Below are positions 21,401 to 32,400 of a stretch of DNA of 64,000 bases, piece after piece. How positions within the stretch are numbered: position 1 is the stretch's first letter; each line of letters starts with the position of its first letter. Source of the stretch: Nematostella vectensis (taxonomy: Eukaryota; Cnidaria; Anthozoa; Actiniaria; Edwardsiidae); the NCBI RefSeq assembly GCF_932526225.1, contig NC_064036.1, positions 1,364,001 through 1,428,000 of the forward strand, read 5' to 3'. Both the position numbers and the translations under genes were made by a program. The notes beneath the pieces are model-generated. The model did not search any database, had not been told where the DNA came from, and saw only the letters and a list, made by a program, of their open reading frames with translations.

Positions 21401-23899
21401 CTTTTTTTTTTATTAAGAAACGATTCTACGATCGCGTCTCACTTGAGTGGCAAGCTACTCCAGCGACTGGCTAAACTTAGATCTGAGGTAAGGGCCTTGA
21501 TCAGGGGGAAAGGGCTTAGATCTTGGGCGAGGGCTCGAGGTAAGGACTTAGACCTAAGGTAAAAGCTTTAGATCGTAGGCAAGGGTTTAGATCTTAGGTA
21601 AGGACTTAGATCTGGGGTAAGGGCTTAGATCTGGGCTTAGATCTTAGGTAAGGGCTTAGATCTGTGGTAAGGGCTTAGATCTGTGGTAAAGGCTTAGATC
21701 TTAGGTAAGGGCTTAGATCTAAGGTAAAAGCTTTAGATCGTAGGCAAGGGTTTAGATCTTAGGTAAGGACTTAGATCTGGGGTAAGGGCTTAGATCTGGG
21801 CTTAGATCTTAGGTAAGGGCTTAGATCTGTGGTAAGGGCTTAGATCTGTGGTAAAGGCTTAGATCTTAGGTAAGGGCTTAGATCTAAGGTAAGGGCTTGG
21901 ATCTTAGGTAAGGACTAAGATCAGAGGTAAGGACTTAGATCTTAGGTACAGTAAGGACTTAGATCTTAGGTAAGGGCTTAGATCTTAATTAAGGACTTGG
22001 ATCTTAGATGAGGACTTAGATCTGATTGAAGGATCAGGGGGAAAGGGCTTAGATCTTGGGCAAGGGCCCGAGATCTCAATTAAGGACTTGGATCTTAGGT
22101 GAGGACTTAGATCTGATTGAAGGATCAGGGGGAAAGGGCTTAGATCTTGGGCAAGGGCCCGAGGTAAGGACTTCGACCTGAGGTAAGGGCTTAAGATCGT
22201 AGGTAAGGGTTTAGATCTTAGGTAAGGGCTTAGATCTTAGGTAAGGACTTAGATCTGAGGTAAGGGCTTAGATCTTAGGTAAGGGCTTAGATCTTAGGTA
22301 AGGACTTGGATCTTAGGTGAGGACTTTGATCTTAGGTGAGGGCTTAGATCTGAGGTAAAGGCTTGGATCTCAGGTAAGGAAAAAGATCTGAGGTAAGGGC
22401 TTAGATCTGAGGTAAAGGCTTGGATCTGAGGTAAGGGTTTAGATCTGAGGTTAGGACTTAGATCTGAGGTAAGGACTTAGATCTGAGGTAAGGGCTTAGA
22501 TCTCAGGTAAGGACTTAGATCTGAGGTAAGGGCTTAGATCTGAGGTAAGGGCTTAGATCTCAGGTAAGGACTTAGATCTGAGGTAAGGGCTTAGATCTCA
22601 GGTAAGGGCTTAGATCTGAGGTTAGGGCTTAGATCTGAGGTTAGGACTTAGATCTCAGGTACGGACTTAGATCTCAGGTACGGACTTTGATCTGAGGTAA
22701 GGGCTTAGATCTGAGGTTAGGACTTAGATCTCAGGTAAGGGCTTAGATCTGAGGTTAGGACTTAGATCTGAGGTTAGGACTTAGATCTGAGGTAAGGACT
22801 TAGATCTGAGGTAAGGGCTTAGACCTGTGGTAAGGACTTAGATCTGAGGTAAGGGCTTAGATCTCAGGTAAGGGCTTAGATCTGTGGTAAGGGCTTAGAT
22901 CTGTGGTAAGGGCTTAGTTCTGAGGTTAGGGCTTAGATCTGTGGTAAGGGCTTAGATCTGAGGTAAGGGCTTAGATCTGTGGTAAGGGCTTAGATCTGTG
23001 GTAAGGGCTTAGTTCTGAGGTTAGGGCTTAGACCTGTGGTAAGGGCTTAGTTCTGAGGTTAGGGCTTAGATCTGTGGTAAGGGCTTAGTTCTGAGGTTAG
23101 GGCTTAGATCTGTGGTAAGGGCTTAGATCTGTGGTAAGGGCTTAGACCTGTGGTAAGGGCTTAGTTCTGAGGTTAGGACTTAGATCTGTGGTAAGGGCTT
23201 AGTTCTGAGTTTAGGGCTTGGATCTAAGGTAAGGGTTTAAATTTTAGGTAGGAGCTTTCAGATCTGAGGTGGGGGCTTAGATCTGTAGTAAGGCCTTTTA
23301 ATCTTAGGCAAAGGTTTAGATCTATGGTAAGGGATAAAAATAAACTTTAATGGTCTGTCCCTTTCATCTTGGATCTGCGTTGAGGGCTTAGATCTTAGGT
23401 AAGAGCTTAGATCTAAGGTAAGGACTTACAGTAGATCTGAGTTAAGGATATAGATCTTAGGTAAGGGCTTAGATCTGTGGCAAGGCCATTCCTTATATAT
23501 CTTAGGTAAGGGCTTAGATCTGTGGCAAGGCCTTTCCTTATATATCTTAGGCAAGGGCTTAGTTCTATGGTAAGGGCTGAAAGAAACTTGATTGGTCTGT
23601 CCCTTTCATCTTCACCAGCTCCTCTATTCTAATAAAGCCAAGTTGCATTTGTTTATGTTATTCTCTGAAATCTGCAAAACAGAAGTAACGAGAAAAGAGT
23701 ATTCCAATACTGACATTGTAACACTTGAAGAATTTATCCCCATTGTCATGGTTGCCCTACAATATGTTTCAAAATGATACGTTCTCTTGTATTACAGAGT
23801 CCTGAGTTTTTCTACTCATCGGTAAAACAGGACTTTGGCTTCGCCCACCTGCAAGAGGTCTTGCTGTTCGTAGATGAGCTCAACAAGCTTGTGCTGTGA
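15443..23899 (+). CDS. ARM-TIR-SAM protein, 10 exons, 830 aa
   Basis: Exons: 15443-16378, 16841-17032, 17201-17444, 18187-18320, 18705-18969, 19790-20014, 20379-20600, 21054-21156, 21418-21487, 23798-23899; all phases agree (2493 nt, stop TGA). The N-terminus MGSAGSSK fits the N-myristoylation pattern (Gly2, Ser6). Residues 60-165 are helical and 170-312 an acidic low-complexity linker. Residues 313-585 form armadillo-like repeats (CGAEALWVLSFD and similar). Residues 597-715 form a TIR domain (VMISYQWD, AGYRVWMDLEQMGGS, DIVPLM). The last 90 residues form a SAM domain (SKWSKDDVMNWM to LQEVLLFVDEL). E666 in CRSEAEYAF aligns with the SARM1 NADase glutamate. SARM1 is ARM-SAM-SAM-TIR; here TIR precedes a single SAM, so this is a distinct family. 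NAD cleavage or immune signalling at membranes is inferred. Intron 9 is mostly a minisatellite. Confidence 0.88.
16507..16615. mobile_element. GCCGTAGCAGG MITE copy, right end degenerate
   Basis: GGGCCGTAGCAGGGGGTGGG, then GGGGCACGTGCCCCCC, CATTGTTTTCTTAACGTTTC, a C run and AATAATTTGAGGC. It matches the copy at 12163, but the closing CTGCTACGGC is lost. It lies in intron 1 of the ARM-TIR-SAM gene. Confidence 0.65.
20744..20909. mobile_element. Small inverted-repeat element in ARM-TIR-SAM intron 7
   Basis: AAATCCACTCACATACTA at 20754 and its exact reverse complement at 20889-20906 bound about 150 bp. A second palindrome (ACTCACTATCTATTGAGACA with its mirror ATAGATAGTGAGT) lies inside. MITE-like; no coding capacity. 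Confidence 0.6.
21476..23570. repeat. 19-bp minisatellite seeded by the exon 9 splice donor, about 100 copies
   Basis: The unit is CTTAGATCTGAGGTAAGGG. The first unit is the authentic exon 9/intron 9 junction: CTTAGATCTGAG is the end of the exon and GTAAGGG the start of the intron (21476-21494). Variant units (GATCTTAGGTAAGG, GATCTGTGGTAAGG, GATCTCAGGTAAGG) form runs and blocks, with two larger duplicated segments near 21.5-21.9 and 22.0-22.2 kb. It fills about 2.1 of the 2.3 kb of intron 9. The repeat degenerates after about 23.2 kb. Confidence 0.95.
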
Positions 23900-24759
23900 T
23901 TTACATGCCTCAACCATAGTCCCGTTTGAAAAGTACCAACATCGATCAGCATTGCTGTCGAAGTCTTGCTCAACTAACCACAAGACAAATAAAATACTGG
24001 CGAACTCTCGCAGCACCTTCCACAGTGTTGTATTAACAGTTATTAATTATAGATATATCTTAGTCGAAAGGTTGCACTTTATGTGGAGCTAAGCTCTGTT
24101 GTGTTTCCTCCACTATTTACATTTATTTAGTACGATTTAATCTTTTTTTTAACGGTGAAAGTTTGTAAATAAATAAATTAATAAAAATAAATTCGAATCC
24201 ACTCGGAAATATCGCAACAGCTTTCTAAACCAGCCGATGGTAATGGGTGTTTTCTCTTACTAAGTATCTAAGATACCCGTGAGTGATCTTGATGTGAACA
24301 GAGGCTCTTGGCCATGTAATGGTCGGGTGTGCCAGGCGTGATGTCTATGAATCAACCTATTTATGATGTACAGTGTTATGAATATAAATAAATATTTGAT
24401 GATAAAATGCTTTGTGTTTTGGTGTGGTGTTTTTAAATGGATGTGTAGAACAAATCAAATATATATATTTCTTAATCCGCGTGAAGGTTTCGAGTTATCA
24501 TCAAGAGGTTAGTCTTCACAACAAAAATGTGATCTACAATCAAATATACAAAAGATCGAGTGAACATGTTAAATCAATTTAAGCTAAATTAACTATGTCT
24601 TCATTCTTTATGTCGTTTTAAGGGTTCTAATTCCCTAAATTGAAACTAATTACCAGTTAGTTTATAATAAAATGAGCTACCAAAAGAAGACGACATTTTT
24701 GTAAGCTCTTTATTAGATAGCAAGCTTAAATGTTGACTTTTAAAAACACTACTGCCCCC
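23900..24759. other. Tail-to-tail intergenic stretch with poly(A) signals
   Basis: Contains AATAAA clusters at about 24166-24192 and 24383-24392 on the plus strand, likely ending the ARM-TIR-SAM transcript. TTTATT at 24709-24714 is an AATAAA signal for the minus-strand protease. No further gene seen. Confidence 0.6.
24709..24714 (-). terminator. Polyadenylation signal of the MAM-trypsin gene
   Basis: AATAAA on the minus strand, about 46 bases past the TAA stop at 24760-24762. Position and orientation fit a short 3' UTR. Confidence 0.55.
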
Positions 24760-27609
24760 TTAAGGGTTTGTGGCCATGTGGTGGAAGACCCAGTCCTTCA
24801 GCTCTGTCAGTTTGGCGTAAATACCAGGGTAGTCGGGATGGGCGCATCCATACCCCCAGCTAGTCACCCCCACCAGGGTCCACTTGTTGTTGTTTTCGCA
24901 GACCAGAGGCCCCCCTGAATCCCCCTGACACGTATCGATACCAGGGACCTGTGCGCAAAGCATCTTGGAAGACACGGCGGCCGCTCCGTATGACCCGTTC
25001 TTGGTACACTCGGCGTAGCTCAATAGCTTGGTCTGGAAGTGAATGCATGGAACAAAGTCAAGCTTACGGCTTATGGTACGAAGTCAATGCCCCATCCCCT
25101 GATATAGACCCAAAGAATCGTATAGCTATTAAAAAACGGGCATTTTAAAACAACCATTGGCCACGCCCATAAACCAAACCGTTCCACCCACCACCCCACC
25201 CCCCTTTTCCCAACCGTCCCTTCTCGCCCCTTACCACTCCTCCCTACCCTCCGCACCCCTTACCTTGGCTTGCTGGAGGATTTCCGGTGATGCTCCACCC
25301 GAATGCAGCCGTCCCCATCCAGTGATCCAACACTCGGTTCCAGGGGGGAATGAGACAGTGCCGTCCGCCAGACAAACCGGTTGGACGTAACGTGTTCGAA
25401 TAGCAGGCTTGGCCAGGCGAATAAGAGCGACGTCGTTGTTGTACTGGTGGGGGTAGAGATTGTAGTCGGCGTGCAGGTAGATCTTGGCGATCCCTATTCG
25501 CTGCTCTACTGACATTATGCCCGTCTTGTTGTGACCCCCCAAGCTATAGAAAAATAATCCAGAGAAGTTAGAATGATATAACAAGACGTTAGGACTTAGA
25601 GTGAAAACATCCCTCTTCTAAATGAAAAATAGATATCACTTAACATTGGCAGTTGCAGATCGGTAAAATAAACAAAGTTACACATTCAATTTAGGAATGT
25701 CAAATTCAAATTAAATATTTTCTGTAATATTGCTTTCCCGACTTTGAGGGTCATTTGTTAGAGAAACCTTGTAAACCTTTTGCCAGAAAGATCTGGTAAT
25801 TGCAGTATTGTGATGATCGCACGATTTGCTCGCAGGTGCTCGCCAAGATTATGGAAATTTCTTGTTTCAAAACATTCTAAGATAAGCTTTTAGTATTTTG
25901 CCGATGATATCATGCTTATACGATCAACTGCTCTACTGATAGTGACCTGATAATATGGGTTTTGTAGTCCTCTGGCCGGATGTCATTGATGCAGTGAGAA
26001 GCAGTGAGTACCCAGTCTTCGTGCACCAAGGCCCCACCACAGAACTGTTTATAGCCCAGGGGGGTCTGGAACATAAGCATCGCTTGCCATGGCCACTCTC
26101 CGTGCATTGCGTCATTACCACCCACGATACGGGACGCAGGAGGGCGAACTCCGCAATTGGGGACACCTAGAATAAGAAAACCAGATATTAGCCAGGTTCA
26201 CGGTGTGAAGAATATTCCAGGTCACGATTCCCCGGTGGAGTGGAACAAGGATATCTCGAAGGGGGTTACTATACCAGGGTAAGCAAGCATATGGTGGGAG
26301 GGCAATGTGGTGATTTATAAGCCCCTTTACATTTGTGTAGAAATACTTCAGCAGGGATGCAATGACATACTTGGTACTGGCGGTACAGGGGGACTTGTGG
26401 GCGTGGTGGGTTTAGCACTCGTGGGTAGAAGGTGGCAGCTTGAGGCGGTAGTTAGCTTGACATTATCAATGGCGATGTCGCCCATGTACCCGGTCCCCGA
26501 ATATCCCTCAAAAACGATCTGAAAAAAGTATAACATCACGAGTGGTTTACATTGCCTTGGGACGAGTTTTTTGTAACTTTTGTTTATTATCTTTAATATT
26601 GAAGCCCACTGTGTAAATGAGAGCTTAGTGTAAGCTCAATGTTTCACTCATGAAGACCCCGAAGTCACCCATGCTAAAGATGGCGTCCCTGTAGAACATT
26701 AATACTCTTTCGTTATTGTTTATTGTTTTTGAAGCGGTCTATTTGCAACAAAACCATCCACGGATGGTTCTGATTCTGTTTTTATGTGCTATTTGGTTGA
26801 CATCTCGCTTGGATTTGCCGATAATGGGAGTGGATGCTGTGTGTACCTTCGTATTGAAAGGGGGCGTAAAATGGGCCTTTATTGAGTCTGCGCCTCTTAC
26901 CTTTGAGGACTTCAAGTTACTAAGAGATAACGGAACACGTGCCGCATGCCACAAGTCTCCCTGCTCGCCACTAACACTCCAAAGGAGCATGCGCGAACCG
27001 CTGACATCCTGTAAGTACACGTTGAGCTGGCGAACGTGTAACCCCTTCATGTGGTACGTGAACGTCAAACAGTTGCCATCGGAAAGTTGGATATCCGGGC
27101 CAATAAGACGCGCAGCCTCAGCATTAAGACGAGGCCATGATGTCTCGATGAAGGCGAACGTACCCGCATCAGGCCCTGTGTAACTGCTCGGCGTGGAACC
27201 GTTGATTTGGGTCCAGTCAAACTGATCGTGCAAATCCTGTGTATAACCGCAGAAGTCCCTGTCGAAATTGCAGTCAGCCTTGGACGCACCTATAAAGACA
27301 TGCAATTGGGCTTTTGTTGGAGGGCACAAATTGCTATTGCAAAACATTCTTTCCGCATCGGTGAGGGCGTGAGAGACAGAACTAAATTTGTAGAGGGCAG
27401 AGACCATCTTTTGCGGCATTGTAATAAACCTATTTATGCCATGCGTCTACCTAAGTTAAGATGCGTCATGTTACGTGGCATGTAGGATCTCTGCCATATC
27501 TTTTAGTATGGTTGCATTATTGGAAAACTGCGGTGTGTAACATACCTCGAGCGAAAGTCGCAAACGCGGCGAAGATGACCACTGCTGTTCCAACATTCAT
27601 CTTTGCCAT
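24760..27609 (-). CDS. Secreted MAM domain plus trypsin-like serine protease, 6 exons, 457 aa
   Basis: Exons (minus): 27609-27546, 27289-26901, 26518-26371, 26166-25947, 25543-25264, 25032-24760; phases agree (1374 nt). A signal peptide occupies about residues 1-20. A MAM domain spans about 27-175 ([11 protein letters not shown], closing [10 protein letters not shown]), followed by a Pro/Thr-rich linker, then a trypsin-fold catalytic domain from 214. The zymogen cleavage site is R213/IVGG. The triad is H258 (TASHC), D311 (NNDVAL) and S406 (GDSGGP). D400 lies six residues before S406, the S1-pocket acid that gives Lys/Arg specificity. C205 could tether the propeptide to the catalytic chain. 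All catalytic parts are intact, so an active extracellular or digestive trypsin is likely. The acceptor of exon 2 was chosen for phase and its pyrimidine tract; an alternative at CAACAAAAG would add seven residues. Confidence 0.88.
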
Positions 27610-27651
27610 TACAACCTCGTATCAAACGCAACGTGCTTTTCAGCTTGCGTC

Positions 27652-27661
27652 TAATTTATAG
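27652..27661 (-). promoter_or_regulatory. TATA box of the MAM-trypsin gene
   Basis: The minus strand reads GCTCTATAAATTAG about 45 bases before the ATG at 27609, so transcription should start near 27628 with a very short leader. This supports the chosen start codon. Confidence 0.5.
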
Positions 27662-29400
27662 AGCTTTTACAACCCACAAACGTGCCCTCCCCGTACAGCT
27701 GCTAACACAACCGAGCGTCTCTACAATTAGCGGGACAATAGTAGAGTACACAACACGATGGCTGGACCACTTGGGGTAACACATTTTAGACGGACGGCGG
27801 TAGATTGCAAGCACGCGATATTGATAATTGTAAAATCGCTCTATTGATTACATGAACGAGTTTTCAGTTCGGAATTAATTTCAGTTTTCCCTCCCGGGGA
27901 ATTTAAGGCTTATAAACGATAAGCAGCTATCCGGGCTAAAGTTTTAGCAAGGGCTGCTTTGAAACTTTGGAAACTTTGCCGGGGCTAAACATTTTTATCT
28001 AATCGGTCAAGAAAAGACCCCATGCGGTCGGATTAGTTCAAAGCCAACTCAGCTGCTTGATAAAGTTGGTCCTAAATCCTGACTTTTTCCGAGTTTCTTA
28101 TACAATTAAGAAAGCATATTAGGTACGATTTCGACCATTCTTTGTTTCTCGTCCGCTCTCTTTTATTGTCTATTGGGTTTTGTTTTTTACAACCTCATCA
28201 AGATTTTAGAATAAGAAAAATATCTCATTTTTGAAATCTTATTTCTATATGATTATACTATTGTGCAATTGCTACCCTAACATGATCTTTGTTTCGCACC
28301 ACGCAAGGTTAAGTCAACAAGGCTGGTCATCTAAACCCACACAAAACGCAACGCAGCATTTGCCGTTAATGGACAAATGGCGAAGAACCAAATACTATTT
28401 GTCTAGCTTGCACATGCATTCACATAGAAAGTATCAACTAATTGGAATAAGAGTGTTTGTCAAATTTTCTTTCATTTTTTATTATTAGTTTTTTTTTTTC
28501 GTTATGTCATCAGGGCGCCAGAGACTTTTCGTCATTCTACTGTTTGAATCCCCGACTTCTCTCCTCTCTCGCTCGCAACTCACCCTTTGTCCCTTTGCGC
28601 TTGCAACAATGGCTAACTTCTTGTGCACTCGAACCAAAATCAATTTCAGTTGGATTTGCTTTTATACCTATTCAATTAATTTTGACTACAAGAAAATGGA
28701 AAACGGCAAATGCCTCACACTACTGGTTAGAGAATACAAGCCTTGTATCTGTTGATGGCATTCAGTGAGGCTCATGTAGTGAATGCACGCATTTTTAGCA
28801 CACAAAAACAACCTTTTTAGTCAAACTTTGTTTCATTTTCCATGTTCTTATTGTCAAACTTAAGATAGGTGTATACCTTTATTGTCAACTCCCAGTATAA
28901 TTTTTTTACTTGTTCCATCATTATACACACGATTATGATCATTTTGGGACAGCTTTGACATTTTACAATTAGCCTAAATGCTCTTTTGCTCTTTGGGGGT
29001 AATAGTCCAATACTCCAATAGTAAAATGTCGGCGCGACCTTCGCGCTATCGAATCAACGAGGATCGATGCAGATATTTTTCTTTAAAAAATGACAAGGAA
29101 TCCCCATTCTTTCCGCCTATGAGTAACAAACTGAACTTGATTATGCTATCTGTGGGCATGGCAAGCTTGTGAGGAAATAGGTTTGAAATCAAACGATGAT
29201 ACAGATAACACTCTCAGCCTGGAAGGCCTGGGTCCTAGAAAGCAGGTTATAGCGCTAATCCAGGAATAAATACCGCTATCTTGACTTTTGATTGAATAAA
29301 AAAGGCATTCCTCCCTGGGTTAGAGTTAACTTGAAATCTAGTAACCCGGTCCAAGTCTTCAAGCCCGGCGGATACCTAAGCGCATTCTAGCAATAGCTTA
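27662..29400. other. Intergenic stretch upstream of the protease, downstream of the SLC22 gene
   Basis: Unique-looking AT-rich DNA. A minus-strand AATAAA (TTTATT near 28878) could end the SLC22 transcript. Short open frames around 28.2-28.8 kb show no recognisable domain. Nothing else found. Confidence 0.5.
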
Positions 29401-32400
29401 TCAGACTGAAGAATTAGCCTCCGTTTCTACTGGCGATGTTATTACATCAGCAGACGCAGGTTTCGCGCAGCATATCAGTGCGTAGCTGTCTTGGCGCGTT
29501 TCCGCTTCTTCGATAGTCTGCGCGAGAGTGGCGTGAAGGGTCTCGGGAATGAAGATGGCGAATAGGACACCAGCTGCGATGGCGAACAAGCCATATATGG
29601 TAACCGGTAAGTAGATGCTGAGGCCAGGTAGCTGACTCTGAAAAACATAGATAGATATGATCTTTTGGTATACTCTATTACTCGTTTGCATACATTCAAA
29701 CATAGATATGATCTGTCGGTTTACTCTATCACTCGTTTGCATACGTTCAAAGTAGAAAATGGATTGTCTAAAATGCTGAAGCTCGATAATATCTGTCTTA
29801 TAAAATATTGTACAAATACTAAGAGGGTTTTTACTCACAAGCATTGACACGTAGCCAGCAACTAAAGCTCCGCACCGTTGAAACGTTGAACACATCCCTA
29901 GCGCAGTGGACCTAGAAAGAAAAAAAAGGTTTTATTAAACCCATGAACCCACCATGGATTTTATTAAACCCATAAACCCACCAGAGATTTCTTTAAGCCC
30001 ATTAACACCATGGATTATATTAAACCCATGAACCCACCATGACTTTTATTAAACCCATGAACCCACCATGGATTTTATTAAACCCATCAACCCACCATGG
30101 ATTTTATTAAACCCATCAACCCACCATGGATTTTCCGCTGGGAGGGGCTGTTTGAAGCATGGAAAGAAACATCCATTTCGTTTTTCAACACGTACCTGAT
30201 AGTGGTTGGGAAGACCTCAGACCCGATCAGATAGATAGTGAGCCAGGCAATATTAAGGATGCTCTTACTTGTCAATGCAAGTCCTGCACTTAGCATCGGG
30301 TAGCCTGTAAAGAAAATCAGCAAATCGTTTTAAAGCAAAGTCTTTTAAATTTTTTAGAGTACGAAATATCTCGACTATTTAACCTTCAGGAATGGCCATT
30401 AGCACAAGAAACATGACTCCGGGGACTAGCAGGACTGTCACATGGATAGGACGACGTCCGAATCTGAAAAAAAAAACGATTTTAATGGAAAGTTGGCTTG
30501 AAATTACGCCGCCATTGTGACCGTGTGAATGATTGTTGGGTCACGCGTCACGCGCGTGTAATCGTTGTGTCACGCGTGTGTGATCGTTGGGTCACACGTG
30601 TGAATGATCATTAGGTCACGCGCGGCCGTGGACGAATTGCTTGTGAGCGAGCTTAAAATGATCTTATAAGGGACGGGCCATTTGATATTCGACGGGGGGA
30701 GTGGCCCACCAAACAAATCGAGTAAGGCTCAGGCCCTAGAAAAAAAATCGAGCAAGCAAAAAGACAGAAACATTCTCCACATCATTCAGGGGAAAATCGA
30801 AAAAGGATAGAGACAGAAACATTCTCCACATCATTCGGAGAAAAATCGAGCAAGCAAAGAGACAGAAACATTCTCCACATCATTCGGGGAAAAATCGAGC
30901 AAGCAAAAAGACAGAAACATTCTCCACATCGGGGGAAAATCGAGCAAGCAAAGAGACAGAAACATTCTCCACATCATTTGGGGGAAAATCGAGCAAGCAA
31001 AGAGACAGAAACGTTCTCCACATCATTCGGGGGAAAATCGAGCAAGCAAAGAGACAGAAACGTTCTCCACATCATTCGGGTAAAAATCGAGCAAGCAAAG
31101 AGACAGAAACATTTTCCACATCATTCGGGAAAAAATCGAGCAAGCAAAGTGACAGAAACATTCTCCACATCATTCGGGGAAAAATCGAGCAAGCAAAGAG
31201 ACAGAAACATTCTACACCTCATTCGGGAAAAAATCGAGCAAGCAAAGTGACAGAAACATTCTCCACATCATTCGGGGAAAAATCGAGCAAGCAAAGAGAC
31301 AGAAACATTCTCCACATCATTCGGGGGAAAATCGAGCAAGCAAAGAGACAGAAACATTCTCCACATCATTCGGGGGAAAATCGATCAAGCAAAGAGACAG
31401 AAACGTTCTCACATCATTCGGGGAAAAATCGAGCAAGCAAAGAGACAGAAACATTCTCCACATCATTCGGGGAAAAATCGAGCAAGCAAAGAAACAGAAA
31501 CATTCCTCCACATCATTCGGGGAACAATCGAGCAAGCAAAGAGACAGAAACATTCTCCATATCATGAAAAAATCGAGCAGCAAAACTTTCCAGGAAAGAA
31601 ATATCGAGCCAAAAAGAAAAAGCCACGCCCTCCCCCCGTCAAATATCGAATGGGCCGTCCCTAAAAGGTAGTAGTTCTGTGTGGGCATTGTGCTTACTTC
31701 TGCATGAGTACCCAGACAATGGGAATAAGCACTAATAGGGTAGTAGTTTTGTGAGGGCATTGTGCTTACTTCTGCATGAGTACCCAGACAATGGGAATAA
31801 GCACTACTTGAGTTGCATATGGGATGGCTTGATTGACGTACACGCTCCCTGGCAAGACAGACAGGAACAGCATGAAACCCATGTCGCTGAATTGGACTGT
31901 GAACCTGTAACGCAATCATACGATGACGCTGTTTACATTTTTCTAAAATAACCCTATTACAAGAAAACAAGGTGCCCCTTGAAATCTCCCGGTGGCACTT
32001 GTCACCTTGATATAGTGTTATAATATCTCTGCACTGTCACACAATCATTGTGATAGCATACAATCACTGTAACATAACTGCATAGTCGACGCACATTTCC
32101 TGTGATACTGTCACAGAGTCACCGTGATACTGTCAACAATCACTTATCACAACCCCTCCGTGACAATGTCAAACAATCACTTTAGAAAAATTTCGTCACA
32201 CCGTCACACTGATACTGTCACAGAGTCACTGTCAAACAATCACCGTACTATAGCAAAATTTCGTCACATTGTCACACAATTTCTGAATACTGTTACTACA
32301 TACACTGTGACGTTGTCATCAGGTCATATAACCAAAGCACAGCACAGCAAAGTAGTCAAGCCTTATCAATAAATCCATACCAGTTGAAACCCATAACCAG

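Noticed and set aside
27291-27419. Extension of the MAM exon upstream to an in-frame Met (residues MPQKMVSAL...)
   Set aside because: The signal-peptide exon at 27609-27546 joins in phase to the acceptor at 27290. The extension would give no signal peptide and ignores a good TATA box and acceptor.
30978-31970. Frames of 90-217 codons across the SLC22 intron 5 repeat
   Set aside because: They translate the 49-bp array and neighbouring intron sequence and have no domain support; the only coding part is exon 5 at 31770-31904 on the minus strand.
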